Source: Pseudomonas citronellolis (GTDB lineage Bacteria > Pseudomonadota > Gammaproteobacteria > Pseudomonadales > Pseudomonadaceae). Taken from it: DNA of 64,000 nt. Numbering within the stretch: the stretch's first letter is position 1; each line of letters starts with the position of its first letter. The notes beneath the pieces were generated by a model. It was given only the letters and a program-made list of their open reading frames with translations. It ran no database searches and was not told where the DNA came from. Below are positions 46,154 through 55,287 of the stretch, piece by piece. Position numbers and translations under genes: made by a program. Location of the stretch: NCBI RefSeq assembly GCF_900112375.1, contig NZ_FOLS01000028.1, positions 1-64,000 on the forward strand. Reading direction: 5' to 3'.

Positions 46154-46208
46154 GCATCGGCTCCTTGAGCAGTGTCGGCGGAGTGCCAGCATAGCAAGTC
46201 GTCAGTCG

Positions 46209-47282
46209 TCACGCCGCTACCGCTTCGGCCCTCGCTGCCTCAGCTTGCTCCAGCGCTTTCTCGCGCTCCCGCAAGATGCGGAAAGCAATCGGCCCTTCGT
46301 GCAGGCTTTCCGGCTTCAAGTTCGTATAGCGGCGGAGCTGATTCCAGTCCTTGTGGCCGGACACAATCGCCACCTCCTGGATTGCAAAGCCCATCTCGAA
46401 GAGCAGACTGATGCCGTGATGGCGAAGATCGTGATAGCGAAGATCGATCACGCCGGCTCGACCCCGGGCCCGTTGGAAGGCTGCTTCCACGGATTTCGAT
46501 TTATAGGGGAAGATCAACTCTTGGCCCTCGGCCCGCGGCTGGCGCATTACAATTTCGAACGCCCCATTCAGCAGAGGCACGACCTGGTCGTTACCCACTT
46601 TTTCATTCGGGTGTTTTCGATCTCGAATGATGATGGTGCGGTTCTTCTCATTGAGGTCCGCCCATCGCAGTCGAGTAACTTCGCTAGAGCGCATGGTTGT
46701 GGCGATGGCGAAATCGATCAGGTCATCCAGGGGGAGAACGGTGCTCAGTTCGGCTTTTATTCGGTCTAGCTCGTCGCCCTCTGGCCGGCGGTCTCGCTCT
46801 CTGCTCTTACCGACCAACCCGAGGCTCCGTAGCGCAACACGGGCCTTTTTGAATTCCTTCCACGGGATCACGAGTGACCAGAATGCTTCGGCAGCTTTGA
46901 GCACCGTATTGATCATCGTAAGGTCCATCAGGCGAGTAGCTTTGGACGCGGCAGAGCGCTTTTCCTGAACCCACTTCAGAAGATCGGTAGCGTTCAGGTC
47001 TCCTAGGGTAAGCCCCTTCGTAAGCCTCTTCAGAGTGAGGTAGTTGTTCCGGCTCTGCTTGAGGTTCTTCCGCAGTGGGAGGATCTCGTCGACGTACTTC
47101 TGCACGAGGTCGCTGATCTCGTCCTTCGTGTGCGCCAGCTCCCGCTTGTGCATCGCGTTCTCGATCTCGGCGATCCACACCTTAGCCTCGGCCCTCTTCG
47201 CGAAGGTTTTCGTCGAGGTTGGATGCCCCTTCATTCTGACGACGGCACGCCACTTCTCCCCGCGCTTGACGATCGTTCCCAT
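46209..47282 (-). CDS. int: Tyrosine-type integrase
   Basis: About 357 residues from ATG 47282 (GTG 47294 also possible). An N-terminal arm-binding type region (TIVKRGEKWRAVVRMKGH) and SAM-like core-binding helices are followed by the catalytic domain. Visible catalytic residues: R in ATTMRSSEVTRL, H-x-x-R in YHDLRHHGIS, H in VSGHKDW and the tyrosine in NQLRRYTNL. It inserts and, with an excisionase, removes the prophage. The gene lies at the right end of the phage DNA. Two short direct repeats lie just upstream. Confidence 0.92.
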   Translation of the reverse strand: MGTIVKRGEKWRAVVRMKGHPTSTKTFAKRAEAKVWIAEIENAMHKRELAHTKDEISDLVQKYVDEILPLRKNLKQSRNNYLTLKRLTKGLTLGDLNATDLLKWVQEKRSAASKATRLMDLTMINTVLKAAEAFWSLVIPWKEFKKARVALRSLGLVGKSRERDRRPEGDELDRIKAELSTVLPLDDLIDFAIATTMRSSEVTRLRWADLNEKNRTIIIRDRKHPNEKVGNDQVVPLLNGAFEIVMRQPRAEGQELIFPYKSKSVEAAFQRARGRAGVIDLRYHDLRHHGISLLFEMGFAIQEVAIVSGHKDWNQLRRYTNLKPESLHEGPIAFRILREREKALEQAEAARAEAVAA

Positions 47283-47313
47283 GAGATCTGCCACCCCTGT
47301 GTCTCTCGAACAT

Positions 47314-47336
47314 TGGTAACAGTCTGTGGTAACAGT
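47314..47336. repeat. Direct repeats upstream of the integrase
   Basis: TGGTAACAGT occurs at 47314-47323 and 47327-47336, 13 bases apart. They could be arm-type integrase or excisionase sites or part of the integrase promoter. The prophage right boundary (attR) should lie near here, probably between 47,300 and 47,450. Without the left end in the window I cannot define the core, and I found no tRNA gene at this end. Confidence 0.45.
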
Positions 47337-47542
47337 GGGAAAATGTCTAATCGTGTGGAAGCCTTATAAATACTGGCTTCTAGGGCGATTTAACGTCACT
47401 TTAAGTCATTGAAAACTAAAAGTGTGTCCAGTCCATCATGGGCGCCACGGAGAAGCGGCGGGAGGGCTCGGGGCGCGCGATTGCTGGTTTGGTGGGCGAT
47501 TCTGGAGGCATCTCGGTGGATCGTGTTCCGCTGCGTTTCGGG

Positions 47543-47620
47543 GCGTTTTCGCTTGTGCCTGACGCTTCGCTGGTACCGGGTACCCGATCAGCCTGGCTGA
47601 TCGTTGGCAAGCGAAAACGC
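47543..47620. repeat. Perfect 13-bp inverted repeat with inner palindromes
   Basis: GCGTTTTCGCTTG (47543-47555) pairs with CAAGCGAAAACGC (47608-47620). Between them are GGTACCGGGTACC and GATCAGCCTGGCTGATC. This is the host side of the integrase in a roughly 450-base stretch without a credible gene (47,340-47,780). It may be a repeat element or a hairpin near the attachment site. A GACGGCC/GGCCGTC pair lies further right (~47,674-47,702). Confidence 0.5.
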
Positions 47621-47780
47621 AAGGATGGAACCGTCGCTCATGCGGTACGGATCAGGATCATGGGCGACGGCCGGCAATTCTATCAGGAATCCCTGGCCGT
47701 CGATCGCCGGCAGGCGGCCGGCGTCCGGGCCGGCGCGCCGACACCGGCTACCCGTCCGGCGTCGTCGTTCTACTGCGGCC

Positions 47781-49103
47781 CTACAGGCTGAGCAGGCCGA
47801 TACCGCCCTCGATGCTGAGCCGCGTGCCGTAGGGCTGCGACAGCCGCGCGAAGCGTTCGAGGATGGCGCGGCCATGCTCGCCTTCGGCCAGGCGCGGGCG
47901 CCCGCGGCGATGAATGGCCTCGCCCAGGCCCAGGCTGACCGGGTGCAGCTCGATGGCCTGCAGGCGGCCGCCGTCGAAGCGGCAGACCGGCACCAGGGTT
48001 TCCCAGAAGCGCGCGTCCGCGGGGAAGCTGCGGGTGTCGTTGCGGGTGCGCTGCTGGAAGACCTTGGAGGGCGTCTGCTCGCGATCGACGCGGAACTGCT
48101 CGTAGCTATCCACCGGCAGGCGCTCCACCAGCTCGTTCTGGCCGATGAAGTTGCCCAGGCTGTAGAAGATCGGCTTGCCGTTGTAGATCTCCATGCCGCG
48201 CAGCAGGTGCGGGCCATGGCCGACCACGATGTCGACGCCGGCGTCGATCATCCGCCGCGCCACCGGCTGGAGGAATTCCGCCGGGGTTTCCAGGTCCCAT
48301 TCGCCCTCGGCGTTGTAGCCCAGCTCGTGGGCGTGGATGCTCAGCACCACCACGTCGGCCATCAGCCGCGCCTCCTCGACCCAGCGCAGGATGTCGTCGA
48401 CGTCCTTCTTCCGCGGCGCGGTGCGCAGGCGCGTCTGCTGGCCCTCGCGGAACAGCACCGGGGTGAAGGGGCCGAACACCGCCAGCGACGGGTGTGGCAG
48501 CGGGTGGGCGAAACCCAGGTCCACCGCGCCCTGGTACAGGCGGTCCAGGCCGAGGCCGGCGATCAGCTCGCGCACCTGGGCCATCTGCGCCGGGCTCACT
48601 TCGTGCACGGTGTCGAAGCGCAGTGGGTTCAGGCCCGGGCGGCCGGGCATGTCGCGGCCCTGGTCGCTGGCTTCCTGGCCCTTGCCGAAGGTGGCGCTGC
48701 AGGCGAGCAGGGCGACTGTGCCCTCCGGGCGCGTGCAATAGACCGGGCGCCGCGCCTCTTCCAGGTTGCGCCCGGTGCCGGCGTAGAGCAGTTCGCGCTG
48801 GCGCAGCTGCCGATGCATGGCGTGCAGGCCGGCGATGCTGTAGTCCAGCGCGTGGTTGTTGGCGGTGGAGAACAGGTCGAAGCCGCCCGCCACCAGCTCG
48901 TCGAGAATCCAGGCCGGGGCGCCGAAGTGCGAGCCGCCGCTTTCCAGGGCCGGGTCGCCGGCGAAGTCGTTGGGCAGCACTTCCAGGTTGGTGAAGCTGA
49001 CGTCCGCCGTGCGGATCAGGTCGAACAGCGGGCGCAATGTCGTGTCCTCGAGGCTGTTCAGGCGGCGCTGCAGGATGCTGTCGCCGGTCAACGCAATCTT
49101 CAT
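47781..49103 (-). CDS. CapA family (poly-gamma-glutamate synthesis-type) metallophosphatase-fold protein
   Basis: A 440-residue protein of the CapA family. Motifs: MKIALTGDSILQRR (GD motif), VSFTNLEVLPND, FDLFSTANNHALDY (conserved GxNNHxxD-type) and VDIVVGHGPHLLRGMEIYNG, then PIFYSLGNFIGQNEL near residue 300. These are the metal-site motifs of the calcineurin-like CapA fold. CapA proteins act in polyglutamate capsule systems, but single-copy CapA relatives are common and often of unknown role. The ATG at 49103 has GGGGA before it. The gene stands alone next to the phage end. Confidence 0.85.
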   Translation of the reverse strand: MKIALTGDSILQRRLNSLEDTTLRPLFDLIRTADVSFTNLEVLPNDFAGDPALESGGSHFGAPAWILDELVAGGFDLFSTANNHALDYSIAGLHAMHRQLRQRELLYAGTGRNLEEARRPVYCTRPEGTVALLACSATFGKGQEASDQGRDMPGRPGLNPLRFDTVHEVSPAQMAQVRELIAGLGLDRLYQGAVDLGFAHPLPHPSLAVFGPFTPVLFREGQQTRLRTAPRKKDVDDILRWVEEARLMADVVVLSIHAHELGYNAEGEWDLETPAEFLQPVARRMIDAGVDIVVGHGPHLLRGMEIYNGKPIFYSLGNFIGQNELVERLPVDSYEQFRVDREQTPSKVFQQRTRNDTRSFPADARFWETLVPVCRFDGGRLQAIELHPVSLGLGEAIHRRGRPRLAEGEHGRAILERFARLSQPYGTRLSIEGGIGLLSL

Positions 49104-49375
49104 GCTCGTCCCCATGGGCTGCCAGGTTGGATGGCGCGGACTATAGGGCAAGGCGCGCCGCGTGCCGGCTGAATCCTGCTTATCCCGATAGCCGCTGGTT
49201 ATCGGCGCCGTGGGGGCGCTTTTGGCTATGGGCATAAGTTTTTTTCAGAGGCCAGCCGTGCAACGCGGCTCTTACTATGCGACCGCCTCCCGGGTCGCCG
49301 TGTTCTTCATGGCGCCGGGCTGTGCGGGAAGCCCCCGGGCTCCCCCCTTGAAGCACGTTCCTGGCGGAGAACAGC

Positions 49376-51238
49376 ATGAAAAGAACAAGAACCGAAGGTG
49401 CGTCCCTGCGGCCGCGGAAACTGGCATTGGCGGTCGGCATGGCCCTGGGCGGCGCGCTGCCGGCCCACGCGGCAACCTTCAACATCGGGGAGATCGAGGG
49501 GCGTTTCGACTCCAGCCTGTCCATCGGCGCCAGCTGGGCCATGGACAACCCGGACAAGAAATTCATCGGCAGCCGCAATGGCGGCAGCGCCTCCAGCGCC
49601 ACCTCCGACGACAACCGGCTGAACTTCAAGAAGGGCGAGGCCTTCTCCAAGCTGTTCAAGGGCGTGCACGACCTCGAGCTGAAGTACCAGGACACCGGCG
49701 TGTTCCTGCGCGGCAAGTACTGGTACGACTTCGAGCTCAAGGATGGCCACCAGCACCTCTACGACATCGACGACAGCGGCCGCGACCAGGCCGCGCGCTC
49801 CTCCGGCGCCCAGCTGCTCGACGCCTTCGTCTATCACAACTACACCCTTCGCGACCTGCCTGGCAGCGTGCGCCTGGGCAAGCAGGTGGTGAGCTGGGGC
49901 GAGAGCACCTTCATCCAGAACGGCATCAACAGCATCAACCCGGTGGACGTCTCGGCGCTGCGCCGGCCCGGCTCGGAGGTCAAGGAAGCGCTGATCCCGG
50001 TGCCGATGTTCTACTTCAACCAGGGCATCGTCGAGAACCTGTCGCTGGAAGCCTTCTACCAGCTGAAATGGGAAAAGACCGTGGTGGACAACTGCGGCAC
50101 CTTCTTCGGCAGCGATATCGTCGCCCAGGGCTGCGACACGGGCATGGCGATCAACGGCAGCGACTTCGACCGCGACATCGACGGCACCGGCGTGCGGGGC
50201 GGCTATGGCTACGTGCCGCGCCTGGGCGACAAGGATGCCCGCGACGGCGGCCAGTTCGGCGTGGCCCTGCACTGGATGGCCGAGTCGCTGAACGACACCG
50301 AGTTCGGCCTCTACGCCATGAACTACCACAGCCGTACGCCCTACAGCAGCTGGATCGTCGGCCAGGGCGCGCTGGCCGACCCGGTCGGCGGGCTGTTCGG
50401 CCAGGGCGGGCGCAGCACCGCGCGCTACTTCCTGACCTACCCCGAAGACATCCGCCTGTACGGCCTGAGCTTCAACACCACGGTGGGCACCGCGGCGCTC
50501 TCCGGCGAAATCAGCTACCGGCCGAACATGCCGCTGGGGCTCAACGGCACCGACATTTCCGCCGCCGCCACCCTCGGCGCGGCATCGACCAACCCGGCGG
50601 TCAACGCCGGCCTGCCGATCTTCGCCAGCGGCTGGGCCGACTCGGCCTACGGTTCGCTGATCCAGGGCTACCAGCGCAAGCCGGTGACCCAGGCGCAGGT
50701 CACCCTGACCAACACCTTCGACAACCTGCCGCTGGTGCGCGCCGACCGCCTGACCCTGGTCGGCGAGGTCGGCTTCACCCACGTCAGCGACCTCGGCCCC
50801 ACCGACGGCAGCGCCCTGCGTTTCGGCCGCAGCAGCGTCTATGGCAATGGCGAGCTGGGCGCGGCGGGCAGTTCCTCGCTGCTGGGCCTTGCGGGCAACG
50901 CGCTGTGCACCGGGGTGGTCAACACCGCCAACCCCGGCGAGTGCAACAGCCACGGCTTCTACACCGGCAACTCCTGGGGCTACCGCCTGCGCGGCCAGCT
51001 CGAATACAACGACATGATCGGCGGCGTGACCCTCAAGCCGAACCTGTCGTTCGCCCACGACGTGCAGGGCTACGGCCCGACCTTCAGCGAAGGCGAGAAG
51101 GCCCTGAGCATCGGCCTGGACGGCGAATACCTGAGCAAATACACCGCCAGCATCAGCTACACCGACTACTTCGGCGGCGACTACAACACCAACACCGACC
51201 GCGACTTCCTCGCCGTCAGCCTGGGCGTCAGCTTCTGA
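49376..51238 (+). CDS. DUF1302 family outer-membrane protein
   Basis: A 620-residue DUF1302 protein, mostly beta strands. An N-terminal signal peptide (about residues 1-32, ending AHA) is followed by FNIGEIEGRFDSSLSIGASW and strands with RGKYWYDFELKDGHQHLYD, ending in an aromatic C-terminal strand (LAVSLGVSF) typical of outer-membrane barrels. The neighbour at 51259 is DUF1329; the two families almost always occur together, perhaps for uptake or export of a hydrophobic compound. CGGAGAA precedes the ATG. Confidence 0.88.
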   Translation: MKRTRTEGASLRPRKLALAVGMALGGALPAHAATFNIGEIEGRFDSSLSIGASWAMDNPDKKFIGSRNGGSASSATSDDNRLNFKKGEAFSKLFKGVHDLELKYQDTGVFLRGKYWYDFELKDGHQHLYDIDDSGRDQAARSSGAQLLDAFVYHNYTLRDLPGSVRLGKQVVSWGESTFIQNGINSINPVDVSALRRPGSEVKEALIPVPMFYFNQGIVENLSLEAFYQLKWEKTVVDNCGTFFGSDIVAQGCDTGMAINGSDFDRDIDGTGVRGGYGYVPRLGDKDARDGGQFGVALHWMAESLNDTEFGLYAMNYHSRTPYSSWIVGQGALADPVGGLFGQGGRSTARYFLTYPEDIRLYGLSFNTTVGTAALSGEISYRPNMPLGLNGTDISAAATLGAASTNPAVNAGLPIFASGWADSAYGSLIQGYQRKPVTQAQVTLTNTFDNLPLVRADRLTLVGEVGFTHVSDLGPTDGSALRFGRSSVYGNGELGAAGSSSLLGLAGNALCTGVVNTANPGECNSHGFYTGNSWGYRLRGQLEYNDMIGGVTLKPNLSFAHDVQGYGPTFSEGEKALSIGLDGEYLSKYTASISYTDYFGGDYNTNTDRDFLAVSLGVSF

Positions 51239-51258
51239 CGCCCCCCGGAGGACCCACC

Positions 51259-52617
51259 ATGCAGCACAAGCTCCTGCTCAAGGCCGGCTGCCTCAGCCTC
51301 GGCCTGCTCGCCGGCCAGGCGATGGCCGCCGTTTCCGCCGACCAGGTCGCGCGCCTGGGCGCCGACCTGACGCCGATGGGCGCCGAGAAGGCCGGCAACG
51401 CCGACGGCAGCATCCCGGCCTGGACCGGCGGCCTCGCCACCAACGCCGGCGCCCTGGACGCCGCGGGCTTCCTCGCCGACCCCTACGCCGGCGAGAAGCC
51501 GCTGTTCACCATCACCGCGCAGAACGCCGAGCAGTACAAGGCGAAGCTGACCCCCGGCCAGCTGGCGATGTTCAAGCGCTTCCCGGACAGCTACCGCATC
51601 CCGGTCTACCCCAGCCACCGCAGCGCCGCCTACCCGGCCGAGGTGCTCGCCGCGGTGAAGGCCAACGCCGGCGCCACCCACCTCGCCGAGGGCGGCAACG
51701 GCCTGGAGAACTTCAAGGTCTCGATTCCCTTCCCGATCCCGCAGAACGGCCTGGAGGCGATCTGGAACCACGTCACCCGCTACCGCGGCAAGACCATGCT
51801 GCGCACCACCGCGCAGATGAACCCGCAGAGCAACGGCGACTACACCATCAGCTACATGAAGGAGCAGTTCGCCTTCCCCTTCGGGCTGAAGGACTACGAC
51901 CCGGCGAAGATGGACAACATCCTCTACTACTTCCGCCAGGAGATCCTCTCGCCGCCGCGCCGCGCCGGCAGCGTGATGCTGGTGCTGGAGACCATCAACC
52001 AGGTCAAGGAACCGCGCATGGCCTGGATGTACAACGCCGGCCAGCGCCGCGTGCGCCGCGCCCCGCAGGTGGCCTACGACAGCCCCGGCGCCGAAGGCAT
52101 GCGCACCTACGACGATTTCGACATGTTCAACGGCTCGCCCGACCGCTACGACTGGAAGCTGCTGGGCAAGCAGGAGCTGTACATCCCCTACAACAGCTTC
52201 GCCCTGGACTCGCCCAAGGCGAAGTACGCCGATATCGTCAAGCCGGGCCACCTGAACCCCGACTACACCCGCTACGAACTGCACCGCGTGTGGCACGTGG
52301 AGGCGACCCTGAAGCCGGGCCAGCGCCATGTCTACAGCAAGCGCGACCTGTACATCGACGAAGACAGCTGGCAGATCGCCGAGGCCGACGCCTACGACGG
52401 CCGCGGCAACCTCTGGCGCGTTTCCGAGGGCCACGCGCGGCCGTTCTACGACCAGCAGTTCACCTGGCTGACCGCCGAGACCCACTACGACGTGCTGTCC
52501 GGGCGCTACACGGTGTCGGGCCTGCGCAACGAGGAGAAGGGCGCGTACCGCTTCGACCTCGAGTCCACCAGCAATGACTTCACTCCCAGCGCCTTGCGTG
52601 CTACCGGGATTCGTTGA
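51259..52617 (+). CDS. DUF1329 family periplasmic/outer-membrane partner
   Basis: A 452-residue DUF1329 protein. A signal peptide (MQHKLLLKAGCLSLGLLAGQ, cut after about AMA) precedes ADLTPMGAEKAGNADGSIPA, the family's opening. Further conserved parts are QRRVRRAPQVAYDSPGAEGM, HRVWHVEATLKPGQRHVYSK and DLYIDEDSWQIAEADAYDGR. The fold resembles LolA/LolB-like lipid-binding proteins. GGAGGACCC precedes the ATG, 20 bases after the DUF1302 stop, so they form an operon that ends at a terminator. Confidence 0.88.
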   Translation: MQHKLLLKAGCLSLGLLAGQAMAAVSADQVARLGADLTPMGAEKAGNADGSIPAWTGGLATNAGALDAAGFLADPYAGEKPLFTITAQNAEQYKAKLTPGQLAMFKRFPDSYRIPVYPSHRSAAYPAEVLAAVKANAGATHLAEGGNGLENFKVSIPFPIPQNGLEAIWNHVTRYRGKTMLRTTAQMNPQSNGDYTISYMKEQFAFPFGLKDYDPAKMDNILYYFRQEILSPPRRAGSVMLVLETINQVKEPRMAWMYNAGQRRVRRAPQVAYDSPGAEGMRTYDDFDMFNGSPDRYDWKLLGKQELYIPYNSFALDSPKAKYADIVKPGHLNPDYTRYELHRVWHVEATLKPGQRHVYSKRDLYIDEDSWQIAEADAYDGRGNLWRVSEGHARPFYDQQFTWLTAETHYDVLSGRYTVSGLRNEEKGAYRFDLESTSNDFTPSALRATGIR

Positions 52618-52652
52618 GTCGACAGAGCAACTCCATCGATGCTCTCTTTGTG

Positions 52653-52677
52653 GGCGGCTGGATGGCCGCCTTTTTTT
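52653..52677 (+). terminator. Rho-independent terminator after DUF1329
   Basis: GGCGGC/GCCGCC stem (52653-52658 with 52665-52670), six-base loop and seven T. It ends the DUF1302-DUF1329 transcript. Confidence 0.85.
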
Positions 52678-52732
52678 CGGGGGCATTTATGGGGGGGAGT
52701 TTGCTGGTGAATTGGGGACGTTGGGGGGGAGC

Positions 52733-52896
52733 ACCCTCTCCCCAGCCCTCTCCCTGAAGGGAGAGGGGGCTTGTCCGTGCCGAGATAGGAAATGGTTTCA
52801 GCCGGATGTCGCTGAGCTTGCCGGCTAATGCCGAAACTCCCGAACACTCCGAACGGTCCCCTCTCCCTTCAGGGAGAGGGTTAGGGAGAGGGAGCG
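52733..52896. repeat. Pair of inverted REP-type elements
   Basis: CCCTCTCCCTGAAGGGAGAG (52746-52767 in full, self-complementary) and its inverted partner at 52859-52880 each carry an additional GAGAGGG-type arm on the outer side. The copies are about 90 bases apart in opposite orientation. This is the layout of Pseudomonas REP pairs between genes. Non-coding stretch of the 458-base gap before the LysR gene; the rest (52,897-53,075) shows only the regulator's leader. Confidence 0.75.
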
Positions 52897-53075
52897 GACT
52901 AGACCCTTACACTTTTCCCACCGGCAGACCCCCACGCCCAACCCAATACCCCACCAGCCATGACCAACCACTCACCCGGGAATCCGGCGTTTTTTACAAT
53001 TGGCCGCTGCCTGCCCACGCGATTTTTGCTTTACCTTGCGCGGTACAAGTCGAATAGAGCGGTCGTAGCCCCATC

Positions 53076-53984
53076 ATGAAGTTGCATCAACTGCGCGCCA
53101 TGGTCGCCATCTGCGAGAGTGGCAGCATCCAGGAAGCCTCGCGCCTGCTGCATATCTCGCAGCCGGCGCTGTCCAAGAGCATCAAGGAACTCGAAGCCGA
53201 GCTGGGCGTGCCCCTGCTGCTGCGCTCCAACCGTGGCATCACCGCCACCGAATATGGCGAGCGCCTGGTGCGCCGGGCGCGGCTGGTGGTGGAGGAGGTG
53301 CGCCGCGCGCGCGACGAGATCGAGACGCTCAAGGGCGCCATGGACGGCCGCGTGGCCATCGGCGTGTCGCCGGTCACGCCCAGCCAGCAGTTCGCCAACT
53401 GCCTGCTGCGCTACCGCAAGCGTTTCCCCAAGGTGCAATTGCAGATCAACGAACTGCGCCCGGCCAAGCTGCTGGAGGGCCTGCGCGAAGGCCAGCTGGA
53501 CCTGGCGCTGACCTCGCAGCCGGCCTCGCGCAACATCGACGGCTTCCTCTGGCAGGAACTCTACGCCCAGCCCACCACCCTGGCGGTGCGCAAGGGCCAT
53601 CCGCTGCGCGCGGCCGGGTCGCTGCACGAGCTGCTCGACCAGGAGTGGCTGATCCCCGATTCCCTCGACGTTTCCCTGGCCGGGGAGATGTTCCGCGAGC
53701 ATCGGGTGGAGCCGCCGCAGCGCATCATCGAGTGCGCCTCGGTGGTGCTCTACGCGGAGCTGGCGGCCAACACCGACGCGGTGAGCTTCTGGTCGCGGCG
53801 GGTGTTCGACCTGCCGGTGGTCTCCAGCACCCTGGAGCCGCTGAACATCGCCGAGCGCGTGCCGGGCACCGACATCTCGCTGGTCTCGCGGCCGCCCGAG
53901 CTGATGACCCGCGAGGCGCAGATGCTGGTCGACGAGCTGGTCTACGCCTTCAAGGGCCCGCATCTGCAAAAGCCCGCCGGCTGA
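53076..53984 (+). CDS. LysR-type transcriptional regulator
   Basis: A 302-residue LysR regulator. The N-terminal winged helix-turn-helix (KLHQLRAMVAICESGSIQEA, then SRLLHISQPALSKSIKELEA) is followed by the effector domain (GRVAIGVSPVTPSQQFANCL, then LTSQPASRNIDGFLWQELYA). It probably controls the amidohydrolase, transporter and DUF2817 genes downstream, all in the same direction, in response to a small ligand. The 98-base gap to the amidohydrolase contains no obvious operator I can name. Confidence 0.92.
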   Translation: MKLHQLRAMVAICESGSIQEASRLLHISQPALSKSIKELEAELGVPLLLRSNRGITATEYGERLVRRARLVVEEVRRARDEIETLKGAMDGRVAIGVSPVTPSQQFANCLLRYRKRFPKVQLQINELRPAKLLEGLREGQLDLALTSQPASRNIDGFLWQELYAQPTTLAVRKGHPLRAAGSLHELLDQEWLIPDSLDVSLAGEMFREHRVEPPQRIIECASVVLYAELAANTDAVSFWSRRVFDLPVVSSTLEPLNIAERVPGTDISLVSRPPELMTREAQMLVDELVYAFKGPHLQKPAG

Positions 53985-54082
53985 CATAACCAGCCTGGAT
54001 AAGCATGTGCAGAGGTCATTATTCAGCCCGCCATGGCTGAGGCATGCTGCCGGCCGTCGTCATTACAACAAGGACTAGGGCC

Positions 54083-55270
54083 ATGACCCGGGCCAGCCCC
54101 GAGCCGCTTGCGCGCATCCAGCACTGGCAGGATGAGTTCGTCGCCATCCGCCGGCAGATCCACCAGCACCCCGAACTGGGCTTCGAGGAACGGCGCACCG
54201 CCGAACTGGTGGCCGGCTACCTGCGCCAGTGGGGCTACGCGGTGCACGAGGGCGTCGGCGGCACCGGCGTGGTCGGCGTGCTGCGCCAGGGCCAGGGCCC
54301 GCGCAGCATCGGCATCCGCGCCGACATGGACGCGCTGCCCATCGAGGAAGCCAGCGGCGTGCCCCATCGCAGCCAGCAACCCGGTAAGATGCACGCCTGC
54401 GGGCATGACGGGCACACCGCCATCCTGCTCTGCGCGGCGCGCTACCTGGCGCAGACGCGCGCCTTCGACGGCACCCTCAACCTGATCTTCCAGCCCGCCG
54501 AGGAAACCCTGGGCGGCGCGGTGGCGATGATGGAGGACGGCCTCTTCGAGCGCTTCCCCTGCGATGCCGTATACGCCCTGCACAACGCGCCGGGCCTGCC
54601 GGTGGGCTGCTTCCTGACCCGCGAGGGGCCGCTCACCGCCTCCAGCGACCGTGCCACCATCCGCCTGCTCGGCGTCGGTGGCCACGGCGCCATGCCGCAT
54701 GCGGCGAAGGACCCGGTGGTGGCCGCCGCCGAACTGGTGCTGGCGCTGCAGAGCATCGTCTCGCGCAACGTGCCTTCCAGCGAGGTCGCGGTGATCACCG
54801 TCGGCGCCATCCACGCCGGCGAGGCGGCCAACGTGATTCCCGACCGGGCCGAACTGCGCCTGAGCGTCCGCGCCACCCGCCCGGACGTGCGCCAGCTGCT
54901 GAAGCGGCGCATCGCCGAAGTCACCCAGGGGGTGGCGGCGGTACATGGCATCGAAGCGCAACTGGACTACGAGGAGCTGGTGCCGGTGCTGGTCAACACC
55001 CCGGCCGAAACGCGCCTGCTGCGCCAGGTGGCGAGCGAACTGGTGGGCCCGCAGCGGCTGCTGTCCGAGCCGCCGGCGGGCTTTCTCGGCAGCGAGGATT
55101 TCGCCTGGATGCTCGAACGCCGGCCGGGCTGCTACATCGCCCTGGGCAACGGCCAGAGCGGGCCGAGCGGCTGCATGGTGCACAACCCCGGCTACGACTT
55201 CAACGACGCGGCCATCCCCTTCGGCGCCAGCCTCTGGGTGCGCCTGGTCGAGACCTACCTGGCCGCCTGA
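54083..55270 (+). CDS. M20 family amidohydrolase
   Basis: A 395-residue M20/aminoacylase-hippuricase type enzyme. Metal-site motifs: MHACGHDGHTAILL (residues ~105-118; H and D), the general base in FQPAEE (near 148), and a late histidine in SGCMVHNPGYDFND. The lid domain includes VGGHGAMPHAAKDPVVAAAE. Such enzymes release an acid from an N-acyl amino acid or cleave a dipeptide. Start at 54083 with AAGGA 8 bases upstream. It is one base from the transporter ORF, so uptake and hydrolysis are coupled. Confidence 0.9.
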   Translation: MTRASPEPLARIQHWQDEFVAIRRQIHQHPELGFEERRTAELVAGYLRQWGYAVHEGVGGTGVVGVLRQGQGPRSIGIRADMDALPIEEASGVPHRSQQPGKMHACGHDGHTAILLCAARYLAQTRAFDGTLNLIFQPAEETLGGAVAMMEDGLFERFPCDAVYALHNAPGLPVGCFLTREGPLTASSDRATIRLLGVGGHGAMPHAAKDPVVAAAELVLALQSIVSRNVPSSEVAVITVGAIHAGEAANVIPDRAELRLSVRATRPDVRQLLKRRIAEVTQGVAAVHGIEAQLDYEELVPVLVNTPAETRLLRQVASELVGPQRLLSEPPAGFLGSEDFAWMLERRPGCYIALGNGQSGPSGCMVHNPGYDFNDAAIPFGASLWVRLVETYLAA

Positions 55271-55287
55271 TGGCCAATGGAGCAACG

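Noticed and set aside
47300-47450. tRNA gene as the integration target
   Set aside because: I looked for a tRNA 3' end with T-loop and CCA-like arm near the integrase and found none.
47438-47791. 117-residue plus-strand frame after the integrase
   Set aside because: Runs through strong inverted repeats and overlaps the end of the CapA gene; no ribosome site or family sense.
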